Shown here: positions 1 through 6,137 of the stretch, piece after piece
How positions within the stretch are numbered: the first letter of the stretch is position 1
Layout: every line of letters starts with the position of its first letter
DNA from: Alkalibacterium sp.
GTDB lineage: Bacteria > Bacillota > Bacilli > Lactobacillales > Carnobacteriaceae_A
Assembly (NCBI GenBank): GCA_020832185.1
Contig: JAFIFE010000024.1
Location: 1 to 56,264, forward strand
Length of the DNA: 56,264 nucleotides
Direction of reading: 5' to 3'
The notes under the pieces: model-generated
Database searches by the model: none
What the model was told of the DNA's origin: nothing
The model's input: the letters and a program-made list of their open reading frames with translations, nothing else
Program-made: the position numbers and the translations under genes

Positions 1-142
1 TACCTCCAGTTAAAGTGTAGGAACTCTAACTTTAGAGGATTTTCAGGTGCCTCGCAATGGCTTTTTATATTGCGTTTTGCCGTCCGCAGAGTTGTGTACT
101 TTCACCCTGCAATCTTATGTATTTTTATCTTGCCATAAACAC
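1..142 (-). mobile_element. possible mobile-element edge (group II intron-like) interrupting the aldo/keto reductase gene
   Basis: Read on the minus strand, the reductase frame keeps family resemblance up to about position 143, after which the sequence stops looking like coding DNA. From 142 the minus strand reads GTGTTTATGG and then a run that folds into small hairpins: 105-110 with 86-91 (better on minus-strand RNA because of a G-U pair), 69-74 with 53-58 (perfect 6 bp) and 32-37 with 24-29 (perfect 6 bp). A structured non-coding RNA beginning GTG inside a gene suggests the 5' end of a group II intron, but the usual GUGYG start is not exact and the rest lies outside the window. An insertion sequence end is the alternative. 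Confidence 0.25.
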
Positions 143-391
143 ATCATAACTTACCTTATCCACCCATACTTTTGTCGTGACAAAAAGGTCATCGCGAGCC
201 ACGCCAGAATTAGTGATTCCTTGACCAACCGCTTCTTCATTCATGTAGCTCTGTGCAGTGTCGATATGGCGATAACCCGCTTTAATCGCCTCTATTACTG
301 ATTTTTCAGCTTCTTTCGGATCAGTGATTTGGAAGGTTCCAAATCCTAAAATGGGTACTTCGATACCGTTAGAAAGTTTTACAGTTTTCAT
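125..391 (-). pseudogene. aldo/keto reductase, truncated after the N-terminal third
   Basis: The first 80 or so residues are a clear aldo/keto reductase N-terminus: the opening strand with VPILGFGTF, then [10 protein letters not shown] carrying the catalytic Asp and Tyr, and VTTKVW carrying the catalytic Lys. Family members are about 270-280 residues; this frame stops at 88. The (beta/alpha)8 barrel is incomplete and the catalytic His region is missing, so no active enzyme is expected unless an intron is spliced out. The start is supported by a GGAGG eight bases upstream of ATG 391. A MerR-type promoter with a 19-bp spacer lies directly upstream (435-465). The ending is non-homologous (VFMAR then stop), consistent with an insertion at about position 142. 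Confidence 0.75.
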
Positions 392-434
392 ATAAAGTCC
401 TCCAGTTATTGTTAAGTTTTTTGATTATATTTTC

Positions 435-465
435 ACTATACACCTTGGAGTTCACATCACAGCAA
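435..465 (-). promoter_or_regulatory. MerR-type promoter upstream of the aldo/keto reductase
   Basis: On the minus strand, TTGCTG (460-465) and TATAGT (435-440) are separated by exactly 19 bases. MerR-family activators work on such overlong spacers by twisting the DNA. The spacer contains GTGAACTCCA, which also occurs in the promoter at 2015-2045. This fits control by the MerR-family protein at 920-1351. Confidence 0.65.
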
Positions 466-488
466 CCCTTTTATAATATTTGTTTCTA

Positions 489-848
489 TTAATAGTTGAT
501 TCGGGTATAAGATAAGGATACAAGCTCCAGGTCTTCATTTGTTTTTGAGTAGACTTCAGTGACTACAAATGGATTAATGACTATATTTCCACCTACGACA
601 GCTGTCAATTTCATTTTATTTAATAAGACAACCGTCGTATCGAATTCGTGGATCGTTTGTTCTTCGAATGTGACATGTTTGTAGATGATCTTCCCAGCTT
701 TTAGCACGTTTATTTCTTCATCTCGTGTTAGAGTGACACCCATATGCACAAATACCGCATTTGGGTGAACCAATTCTGTTAAAGTAGTCGAATCAACATC
801 TTTTAGCGCTTGCCATATCTCTTTAGATATTTCTGTAATGCTTGTCAT
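489..848 (-). CDS. SnoaL/DUF4440-like (NTF2-fold) small protein
   Basis: A 119-residue protein with the layout of the NTF2-like superfamily: an N-terminal helix region (EISKEIWQALKDVD), then TELVHPNAVFVHMG, followed by alternating strands and a C-terminal strand ending LVSLSYTRINY. Proteins of the DUF4440/SnoaL type often accompany stress-induced oxidoreductases, but their substrates are mostly unknown. No catalytic residues can be assigned. GGAG nine to ten bases before ATG 848 supports the start. It lies between the MerR regulator and the aldo/keto reductase on the same strand, so it is probably part of the same oxidative or electrophile stress unit. Function is inferred from fold only. Confidence 0.6.
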   Translation of the reverse strand: MTSITEISKEIWQALKDVDSTTLTELVHPNAVFVHMGVTLTRDEEINVLKAGKIIYKHVTFEEQTIHEFDTTVVLLNKMKLTAVVGGNIVINPFVVTEVYSKTNEDLELVSLSYTRINY

Positions 849-919
849 ATCAGTTATCTCCTATTCATGGTTTATAGAAATTGAATTATCCATACAGAGA
901 GTTACGGTTCTATATGAAT

Positions 920-1351
920 CTATCTGCTTTCTAATTTAAAAGTATGCTTCCATAATTCTTCAACTCTATCGTCACTTTTAGATTTGTCATTTATACGAGC
1001 GATATGCTCGTCATATGTTTCAATTTTATACTGAAGTAAACTGCGGACTCTAAGCATTTCTTCTATATTTGAATCCACTTCAGCCAATTGTTCTTTCAAG
1101 ATATCTTTTTGAGCTAACCTTTCGTCTCCTGTAACTCGAGAAAGACGCGTGAATTCTATGAGAGAGTCAATGGATACACCTGCATTACGTAAACTCTTTG
1201 CCAAAAATACCCAATTCATATCTTGGGTTGTGAATTGACGATACCCATTTTCTCCCCTGTTCACCGGCGGTATGACGCCCACTTTCTCATAGTATCGAAT
1301 TGTATCTGTTGTTATTCCAAATATATCTGCAACCTGTTTGATAGATTTCAT
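920..1351 (-). CDS. MerR-family transcriptional regulator
   Basis: Begins with the typical MerR winged-helix motif (QVADIFGITTDTIRYYEKVG, then VNRGENGYRQF), followed by a helical dimerisation region ending in a highly charged tail; 143 residues, the normal size. This subfamily often sits beside aldo/keto reductase or alcohol dehydrogenase genes and responds to aldehydes or related electrophiles. No Cys-rich metal site is visible at the C-terminus, which argues against a metal sensor. The start at 1351 is chosen because GGAGGGG precedes it; an upstream in-frame ATG at 1381 has no such site. It follows the histidine phosphatase by about 50 bases. The two 19-bp-spacer promoters at 435-465 and 2015-2045 are its likely targets, the second giving autoregulation. 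Confidence 0.88.
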   Translation of the reverse strand: MKSIKQVADIFGITTDTIRYYEKVGVIPPVNRGENGYRQFTTQDMNWVFLAKSLRNAGVSIDSLIEFTRLSRVTGDERLAQKDILKEQLAEVDSNIEEMLRVRSLLQYKIETYDEHIARINDKSKSDDRVEELWKHTFKLESR

Positions 1352-1401
1352 TTTTCCCCTCCTGATCTGTCTACATTTCATCTTTCATAGTTGTTGTTAA
1401 A

Positions 1402-1986
1402 CTATCGATTCAGTACAGTGTAATCATGATTTACGATTTCTCTCAGTCTAAATAAATCGTTCTCAAATTCAAAAATCAAAATACAACAATTGGCAAGAGG
1501 CGCTTCCTGATCGATACTACTTTCATGCGCCCAATATCTCATGAACTGCCTGCATGCAGCACCATGTGATACGGCTAAAATAGTTTCACCTGTATCTTTT
1601 TGTACAATATCCATAAGTGTATCAGCCACTCTATTTTTAAACTCTGCTTCTCCTTCTCCACCGTAAGTCACAAAAAAATCGCCGTAAGGTAATGGAGGGT
1701 TTATATACTCATGTTCTGCTTCGAGGATTCCAAAGTTCCATTCTTTTAACCCTTTAACTCTTGTATAATCTTGATCTGTTAATATTTCTAATGTGTCGCA
1801 AGCTCTTTCTGACGTAGACGAATAAGCAGAGTCAATTGTAACGTTATTGTTTATGAAATACTCTTTTGCTATTTCGGCTTGCTTTCTTCCAATATCAGTA
1901 AGAGGAGAATCACACCAACCCTGTATTTTTTTCATTTTGTTGAAAAAAGTTTGCCCATGCCTGACCAGGTACACTGTTTTTTTCAT
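1402..1986 (-). CDS. histidine phosphatase family protein (phosphoglycerate mutase-like)
   Basis: The N-terminal catalytic motif VRHGQT and the later LAVSHGAACR supply the two histidines and the arginines of the phosphohistidine active site, with WNFGILEAE carrying the usual acid residue. At 194 residues it fits the cofactor-independent phosphatases related to GpmB/PhoE rather than glycolytic mutases, so broad phosphatase activity on small phosphoesters is likely. ATG 1986 is preceded by GGAGGA at a good distance, so it is preferred over an upstream frame extension. Its promoter (2015-2045) carries a MerR-type 19-bp spacer, making this the first gene of the MerR unit. The physiological substrate cannot be told from sequence. 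Confidence 0.85.
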   Translation of the reverse strand: MKKTVYLVRHGQTFFNKMKKIQGWCDSPLTDIGRKQAEIAKEYFINNNVTIDSAYSSTSERACDTLEILTDQDYTRVKGLKEWNFGILEAEHEYINPPLPYGDFFVTYGGEGEAEFKNRVADTLMDIVQKDTGETILAVSHGAACRQFMRYWAHESSIDQEAPLANCCILIFEFENDLFRLREIVNHDYTVLNR

Positions 1987-2014
1987 GTTTATTCCTCCAT
2001 TCATTCTTAGCATT

Positions 2015-2045
2015 ATTATAAACTATGGAGTTCACTTCAAGGCAA
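2015..2045 (-). promoter_or_regulatory. MerR-type promoter upstream of the histidine phosphatase
   Basis: On the minus strand, TTGCCT (2040-2045) and TATAAT (2015-2020) are separated by exactly 19 bases. The spacer contains the near-palindrome TGAAGTGAACTCCA. It shares GTGAACTCCA with the promoter at 435-465, so both probably bind the MerR-family protein encoded at 920-1351. Confidence 0.7.
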
Positions 2046-2334
2046 GAAGAAAGAATTAAATTTTATAGACTTATCCTTCACTGAACCTTGTTGTTTTAGT
2101 TTTCTATTATCAAAACCAACAAAACACAACATTACAGGATGATTTTGTGATCGACTTAACATCTGCTCTAGCTATGATAGTCCATATTCAGCAAGATTAT
2201 TTATCTTATAATTATCTAGGAATTACTCATAACTTTTTCCTATAGACAGAAAAATACTCATGGGTGTCCTCTTACAGTGACTGCCAAATTGTTTGGTTTC
2301 GTAAATAGTATAATATTAAAGTAATTATAAAAAA

Positions 2335-2366
2335 TACAGAGCAGAAAAATCTGCTCTGTATTTTTT
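2335..2366. terminator. bidirectional hairpin terminator
   Basis: TACAGAGCAG pairs perfectly with CTGCTCTGTA around a six-base loop, flanked by an A-run on the left and a T-run on the right. It can end minus-strand transcription from the RCK gene and any plus-strand transcript starting near 2320. Confidence 0.85.
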
Positions 2367-2601
2367 GTTTTTTCATTTTCCATCGAATTCTTTTATTTCC
2401 TAATCAGCAGTGTGACACTTTCCACGTGTGCTGAGATGATAGTACGTACAATCTAATAAAAGCAGAAGTAGTACTTGCTAAATTTTATCAGTTCATCCCA
2501 ATATAGGTTTAATTACACTGTTAGTGTGTAATAACCACTTCTACAGTGAGAAAAAATCTCCAGATGTTTTGTAGTATAATCTCTTTTCCTGTTCTAAGAA
2601 C

Positions 2602-3309
2602 TTATCTTTCACTAGCTAATAACTCTTTTACTTCTTCAAGTTCATTTAAATATCCCATGATAGATAAAGTATCCCCTTTACGTACTTTGGTATCAGCTTT
2701 TGGATTAAAAATATATTCATCAGTGCCAGCTCGAAGCATTCCTAGAATGATTGCCTTAGAGGTCACTAATTTCTGTATACTTTCAAAGTCCTTATTAATA
2801 AATCCAGACCGATCATCAATGATAAACTCTTCAACAAGTAGTTGTTCCTGGTCGTTTTTAGTCAGCAGATTCAAAGAATGAGATAGCGATGGCTTCTCTA
2901 TATGTGCTAACATCCGGTCCGAGATTAATCTGTCCATCATTAGAACTTTTTTTACCCCTGTTTTCTTTAAGTTTCTATAAGCTTCTTTTCCTGATGCCCC
3001 ACATACAATATCTAGGGATGAATCTAATTCTTGTACCGAAAAAACGGTATAAAGTACTTCACTGTTATTTGAATAGGTAATAACAATTCCTTGGGAATTT
3101 TTTATACCTGCTTCCATCAATGTATCGGCATTTTTAGCATTACCACAAACATGTGGTTCACTCAGTCTTTCTAACTGCTTACATTTCTTTTCATCTTTTT
3201 CAATAAAAACATATTCCTGATCATGGATTTTTAATTCAGCGGCAATTCTTTTTCCTAACTTACCATAACCACAGATAATGTATTTATTTGGGTAATTTTT
3301 AGAGTTCAT
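2602..3309 (-). CDS. stand-alone RCK/TrkA-type NAD-binding regulatory protein
   Basis: An N-terminal Rossmann fold with the dinucleotide motif GYGKLGKRIA at about residues 14-23 and an acidic residue after the second strand (VFIEKDE) marks a TrkA-N (RCK_N) domain. The last third (FINKDFESI to the KGDTLSIMGY motif) is a TrkA-C (RCK_C) domain. Such proteins sense nucleotides (NAD, ATP/ADP or c-di-AMP) and gate cation transporters. No transmembrane segment and no KtrB/TrkH channel gene is nearby; the closest membrane partner is the DUF1538 protein at 4050-5552. The start at 3309 leaves ten bases to the AGGAGGT site, whereas ATG 3318 would be almost touching it. It is the last gene of the PII/DUF1538 cluster. 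Coupling to DUF1538 is inference from position. Confidence 0.8.
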   Translation of the reverse strand: MNSKNYPNKYIICGYGKLGKRIAAELKIHDQEYVFIEKDEKKCKQLERLSEPHVCGNAKNADTLMEAGIKNSQGIVITYSNNSEVLYTVFSVQELDSSLDIVCGASGKEAYRNLKKTGVKKVLMMDRLISDRMLAHIEKPSLSHSLNLLTKNDQEQLLVEEFIIDDRSGFINKDFESIQKLVTSKAIILGMLRAGTDEYIFNPKADTKVRKGDTLSIMGYLNELEEVKELLASER

Positions 3310-3394
3310 ATTGCTCATACCTCCTAAAAGTAATAAATATATATCAGAACACTGGTAATTGTATAAATAGCTTCCTTACTGTTATGGAAAACAA

Positions 3395-4057
3395 CTAGTA
3401 AATACCATACACATTCAATGCATTTTGGGTATATATGATCCCATTACCTGGTTTATTTATTTTAAGTTTTTCACTTATAGACGATATAATAGATTCTGTA
3501 CTATCATTTTTGGCTAAAATAATTACCATTTCTTTTTCAGGTTCTATTTCCATATTGAAAAGTTTTGTTGTTTCATCCACCCCAGAACCTCTTGCATTAA
3601 TAATGGTTCCTCCTCTTGAGCCGGCACTTTTTGCTGCCTCTACAACATCGTCTGCCTTTCCTCTATCGACAATCGTCACAATAATCTGGTAGAGCGGCTG
3701 ATCAACCACTTGGCTTTTGCCTTGCTTGAGGATACTTGACCGAGAACCTATAACTTCAACTGTACTCGTAGTAAAAGCAATACCATGATGGGGTCTATCA
3801 AACTTAAATTTCTTGTTTAATTTATTCAATGTATTTCCTGCAATCTCACGATTAGCAATCATTAAAACTACTTCTTTTTTTTCATCATACAAGGATAAAA
3901 AATTTAAAAAGGGATTAATGATTGTACCTTTCCCTAAGAGAATTGTTCCACCGGAAACACCACATGTCTTAGCCTGACGCAGAACCTTTGTACCCATTCC
4001 ATGATTCACTATGACATAAATTAAATCGTATATTTTAACACCATCTAGACTACTCAT
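3395..4057 (-). CDS. tandem two-domain PII-like signalling protein
   Basis: A 220-residue protein made of two PII-like (GlnB-superfamily) domains. Domain 2 (about 121-220) is almost a copy of the single PII protein at 5628-5930, with SRGGTIINARGSG, FNMEIEPEKEMV and NKPGNGIIY. Domain 1 (about 8-105) keeps VSGGTILLGKGT and RPHHGIAF but lacks the NARGSG segment, so it has diverged in the nucleotide/T-loop region. PII domains normally trimerise and bind ATP/ADP with a small effector, then block or open membrane transporters. No classical uridylylated T-loop Tyr is seen. Its start lies inside the DUF1538 gene end (ATGAGTAG, eight-base overlap), so the two are translationally coupled, which supports a direct partnership. 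The effector is unknown. Confidence 0.85.
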   Translation of the reverse strand: MSSLDGVKIYDLIYVIVNHGMGTKVLRQAKTCGVSGGTILLGKGTIINPFLNFLSLYDEKKEVVLMIANREIAGNTLNKLNKKFKFDRPHHGIAFTTSTVEVIGSRSSILKQGKSQVVDQPLYQIIVTIVDRGKADDVVEAAKSAGSRGGTIINARGSGVDETTKLFNMEIEPEKEMVIILAKNDSTESIISSISEKLKINKPGNGIIYTQNALNVYGIY

Positions 4058-5552
4058 CTGTTTCTACATCCCCTTTCCGTTTCGATCTAATTGAGAAAAT
4101 CACACCTAGCATCTGTAAAGTAATTATAGGCATCATTGCTGCCATGGCAATCATACCAAAACCGTCTATAATGACGTCTGCCCCTTCAAATGCACCCGCT
4201 GCTCCTTGAATAAATGCCAGGATAAATGTTGCAGTCATTGGACCCGTTGCCACTCCACCGGCATCAAAGGCAATTCCCACAAACAGTTTTGGTGTAAAAA
4301 ACATTAGCCCTAAGCTTATTAAATAACCTGGTAATAAGTAATGCCACAATTGAATAGAAGGAACTAATATACGAATGACCGACAGTAACACTGCTCCTCC
4401 TACACCAGCTGACAATGAAACTAAAACAGCAGGCCGTTTGACATAACCACTCGTGACATCTTCAATTTGCTGAGTCAGTACGTGAACAGCCGGCTCAGCT
4501 AAAATAGTCGCCACACCTAAAATAAACCCAATTATGAGTATATAGACTTTGTTATCAAGTAATGCTAAATCATTCCCAATAGCAGTACCCACATCCATGA
4601 ATCCAGCATTGACTCCTACCAAAAAGATTAATAATCCGATAAAAGAATAAAGAAACCCTGTGAGTAATTTACGAAACTCTTTTTTCTTCAATTTAAAGAC
4701 TAGTTTCTGGAGAATCAGCAAAATCATTAATACTGGGAGAATGGCTATAAAGCTTTCCAGTATATATGTTGGTGTCATCTCTATAAACGGCTGAAGGATA
4801 GTTTGTGTTTCAATCACTTCCGTCTCAATCCCAGCTGATAACGGCTCTGAATTAGATACTATCTCGAGAATTAAAACGGATATGATGGCTCCTGTAGATG
4901 CTATAGCGATCAAACCGAAACTGTCTTTTTCTGAAGCTTTCGTATCCTTTTTCAGTTTAGAGATACCTACAGAGAGAGACAATATAAAGGGAACAGCTAG
5001 TATCCCCGTAGTAGATCCAGAAGCATCAAACGCAATAGCCAGAAATTCACGAGACGCAAATAAAGCTAAAATAAAAATAGTTAAGTATAACGCTACAAGT
5101 ATTTTAAACAGTGGAATGTTATAAAATATTCTAAGGAATCCTAAGGCTAACAATAGGGCTAAACCTAAAGAGACAACAATTAAAATTCTTGTTCCTGCTA
5201 TTTGACCAGAAGTGACACTTTCAACTTGATTGGCCAGCACCAGCAATCCAGGTTCTGCAATAGATATAAAAAAACCAAGGATTACTCCTGATGTTAATAC
5301 AATCCATAGCTTATTAGTCTTAGCTAAAGACTTCCCTGTATAATTTCCTAATGGAGTAATACCAAGATCTATTCCCAACAAAAAAATAGTCAAGCCAACT
5401 ATGACGGATAAAGCACCAATAAGGAACCGAGTAATATAGATAGAATCCATTGGAACAATGGTGAAATTTAATAGTAGCACTAAGAATATAATTGGCAAAA
5501 CAGCAAATAATACTTCCTTTAGTTTGGAGTTAGCAATATTCAACACAGTCAT
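4050..5552 (-). CDS. DUF1538 family integral membrane protein, internally duplicated (putative transporter)
   Basis: A 500-residue, very hydrophobic protein with two homologous halves. Motifs recur at a constant offset of about 253 residues: AEP at 99 and 352, E(S/D)VTSG at 111 and 364, AFDA(S/G)G at 174 and 428, and FG(L/M)IA(I/M)A at 212 and 465. Conserved acidic residues and Gly-rich bends inside membrane segments are what one expects of an ion or substrate pathway, so a secondary transporter is likely; the substrate is not known. Flanking genes encode PII-like proteins, the second overlapping its stop codon, and an RCK protein follows. The annotated ATG touches an AAAGG site; GTG at 5546, six bases further on, is an equally good start. 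The family was uncharacterised to my knowledge. Confidence 0.85.
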   Translation of the reverse strand: MTVLNIANSKLKEVLFAVLPIIFLVLLLNFTIVPMDSIYITRFLIGALSVIVGLTIFLLGIDLGITPLGNYTGKSLAKTNKLWIVLTSGVILGFFISIAEPGLLVLANQVESVTSGQIAGTRILIVVSLGLALLLALGFLRIFYNIPLFKILVALYLTIFILALFASREFLAIAFDASGSTTGILAVPFILSLSVGISKLKKDTKASEKDSFGLIAIASTGAIISVLILEIVSNSEPLSAGIETEVIETQTILQPFIEMTPTYILESFIAILPVLMILLILQKLVFKLKKKEFRKLLTGFLYSFIGLLIFLVGVNAGFMDVGTAIGNDLALLDNKVYILIIGFILGVATILAEPAVHVLTQQIEDVTSGYVKRPAVLVSLSAGVGGAVLLSVIRILVPSIQLWHYLLPGYLISLGLMFFTPKLFVGIAFDAGGVATGPMTATFILAFIQGAAGAFEGADVIIDGFGMIAMAAMMPIITLQMLGVIFSIRSKRKGDVETDE

Positions 5553-5627
5553 CCTTTCTTAAATTTTAATACAGTGGCTATTTTTAATGAAAATGATTCT
5601 ATAGCCATACTCATTAGATATCACATA

Positions 5628-5930
5628 TTATTCAAACATACCGTATACTTCATTTATGTTTTGAATAAAAATAACTCCTTTACCTGGCTTATCAATTTCT
5701 ACTTCTTCTCTTATTGATGAAACAATTGATTCAGTGGAATCAGAATTAGACAGAATATAAACCATTTCTTTTTCTGGTTCAATCTCCATATTGAAAATTT
5801 TATTGGTTTCGTGAATTCCTGATCCTCTTGCATTGATAATTGTTCCACCTTTTGAACCAGCCAATTTGGCAGCATCAATGACATCTTCTGCTCTTCCTCG
5901 ATCGACAATAGTAATAATCATTTGGTACAT
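5628..5930 (-). CDS. single-domain PII-like signalling protein
   Basis: 100 residues forming one GlnB-type domain: ferredoxin-like start MYQMIITIVDRG, then SKGGTIINARGSG, FNMEIEPEKEMVYIL and the B-loop-like KPGKGVIF near residue 81. It is slightly shorter than GlnB (112) with an unusual short T-loop (GIHETNKIF) that lacks the canonical Tyr51, so regulation by uridylylation is unlikely. It is first in the cluster, 75 bases before the DUF1538 gene, and closely resembles the second domain of the fused PII protein. AAAGGAG nine bases upstream supports the start. Probable role: binding a nucleotide and regulating the DUF1538 transporter. There is no adjacent amt or glnA, so a nitrogen role should not be assumed from family name. 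Confidence 0.85.
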   Translation of the reverse strand: MYQMIITIVDRGRAEDVIDAAKLAGSKGGTIINARGSGIHETNKIFNMEIEPEKEMVYILSNSDSTESIVSSIREEVEIDKPGKGVIFIQNINEVYGMFE

Positions 5931-5969
5931 TTAGGCCTACTCCTTTCCTGACGATTATTGATTCTCTTT

Positions 5970-6000
5970 ATTATACACTCTATTTTTCTAACTTTACCAA
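5970..6000 (-). promoter_or_regulatory. likely promoter of the PII/DUF1538/RCK cluster
   Basis: On the minus strand a perfect TATAAT box occupies 5970-5975, preceded immediately by TG, with TTGGTA at 5995-6000. The 19-base spacing is longer than the usual 17, so the -35 assignment is weak; the -10 is good. It lies about 40 bases before the first PII start. Confidence 0.45.
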
Positions 6001-6071
6001 TCTTTTGAGAGCCTATACACAATGGTGTTATATAAATGCTCAGCTTATTACAGTTGTTCATTATAATTTAA

Positions 6072-6107
6072 ATACCAGCGCATCTATTTTCATAGAAACT
6101 CTGGTAT
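6072..6107 (-). terminator. terminator after rlmD
   Basis: ATACCAG (6072-6078) pairs with CTGGTAT (6101-6107), with an inner CTAT/ATAG pairing. It lies just past the stop codon of the rRNA methyltransferase on the minus strand and is followed by a weak U-rich stretch. Confidence 0.5.
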
Positions 6108-6137
6108 CTAAGTCTGACTATAATATATACTTTTTTG

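Larger units (their letters stand above)
1987..2601. other. 615-base intergenic region
   Basis: No credible gene is present. The part next to 1986 holds the MerR-type promoter at 2015-2045. A TATAAT box at 2309-2314, with a poor upstream TTGTTT (2289-2294, only 14 bases away), points to the plus strand and runs straight into a strong hairpin terminator at 2335-2366. The rest is AT-rich and I see nothing in it. Confidence 0.5.

Noticed and set aside
2602-3309. Calling the RCK gene ktrA or trkA
   Set aside because: No KtrB or TrkH channel gene is adjacent, and the protein's neighbours suggest a different partner, so a K+ uptake gene name would be unsupported.
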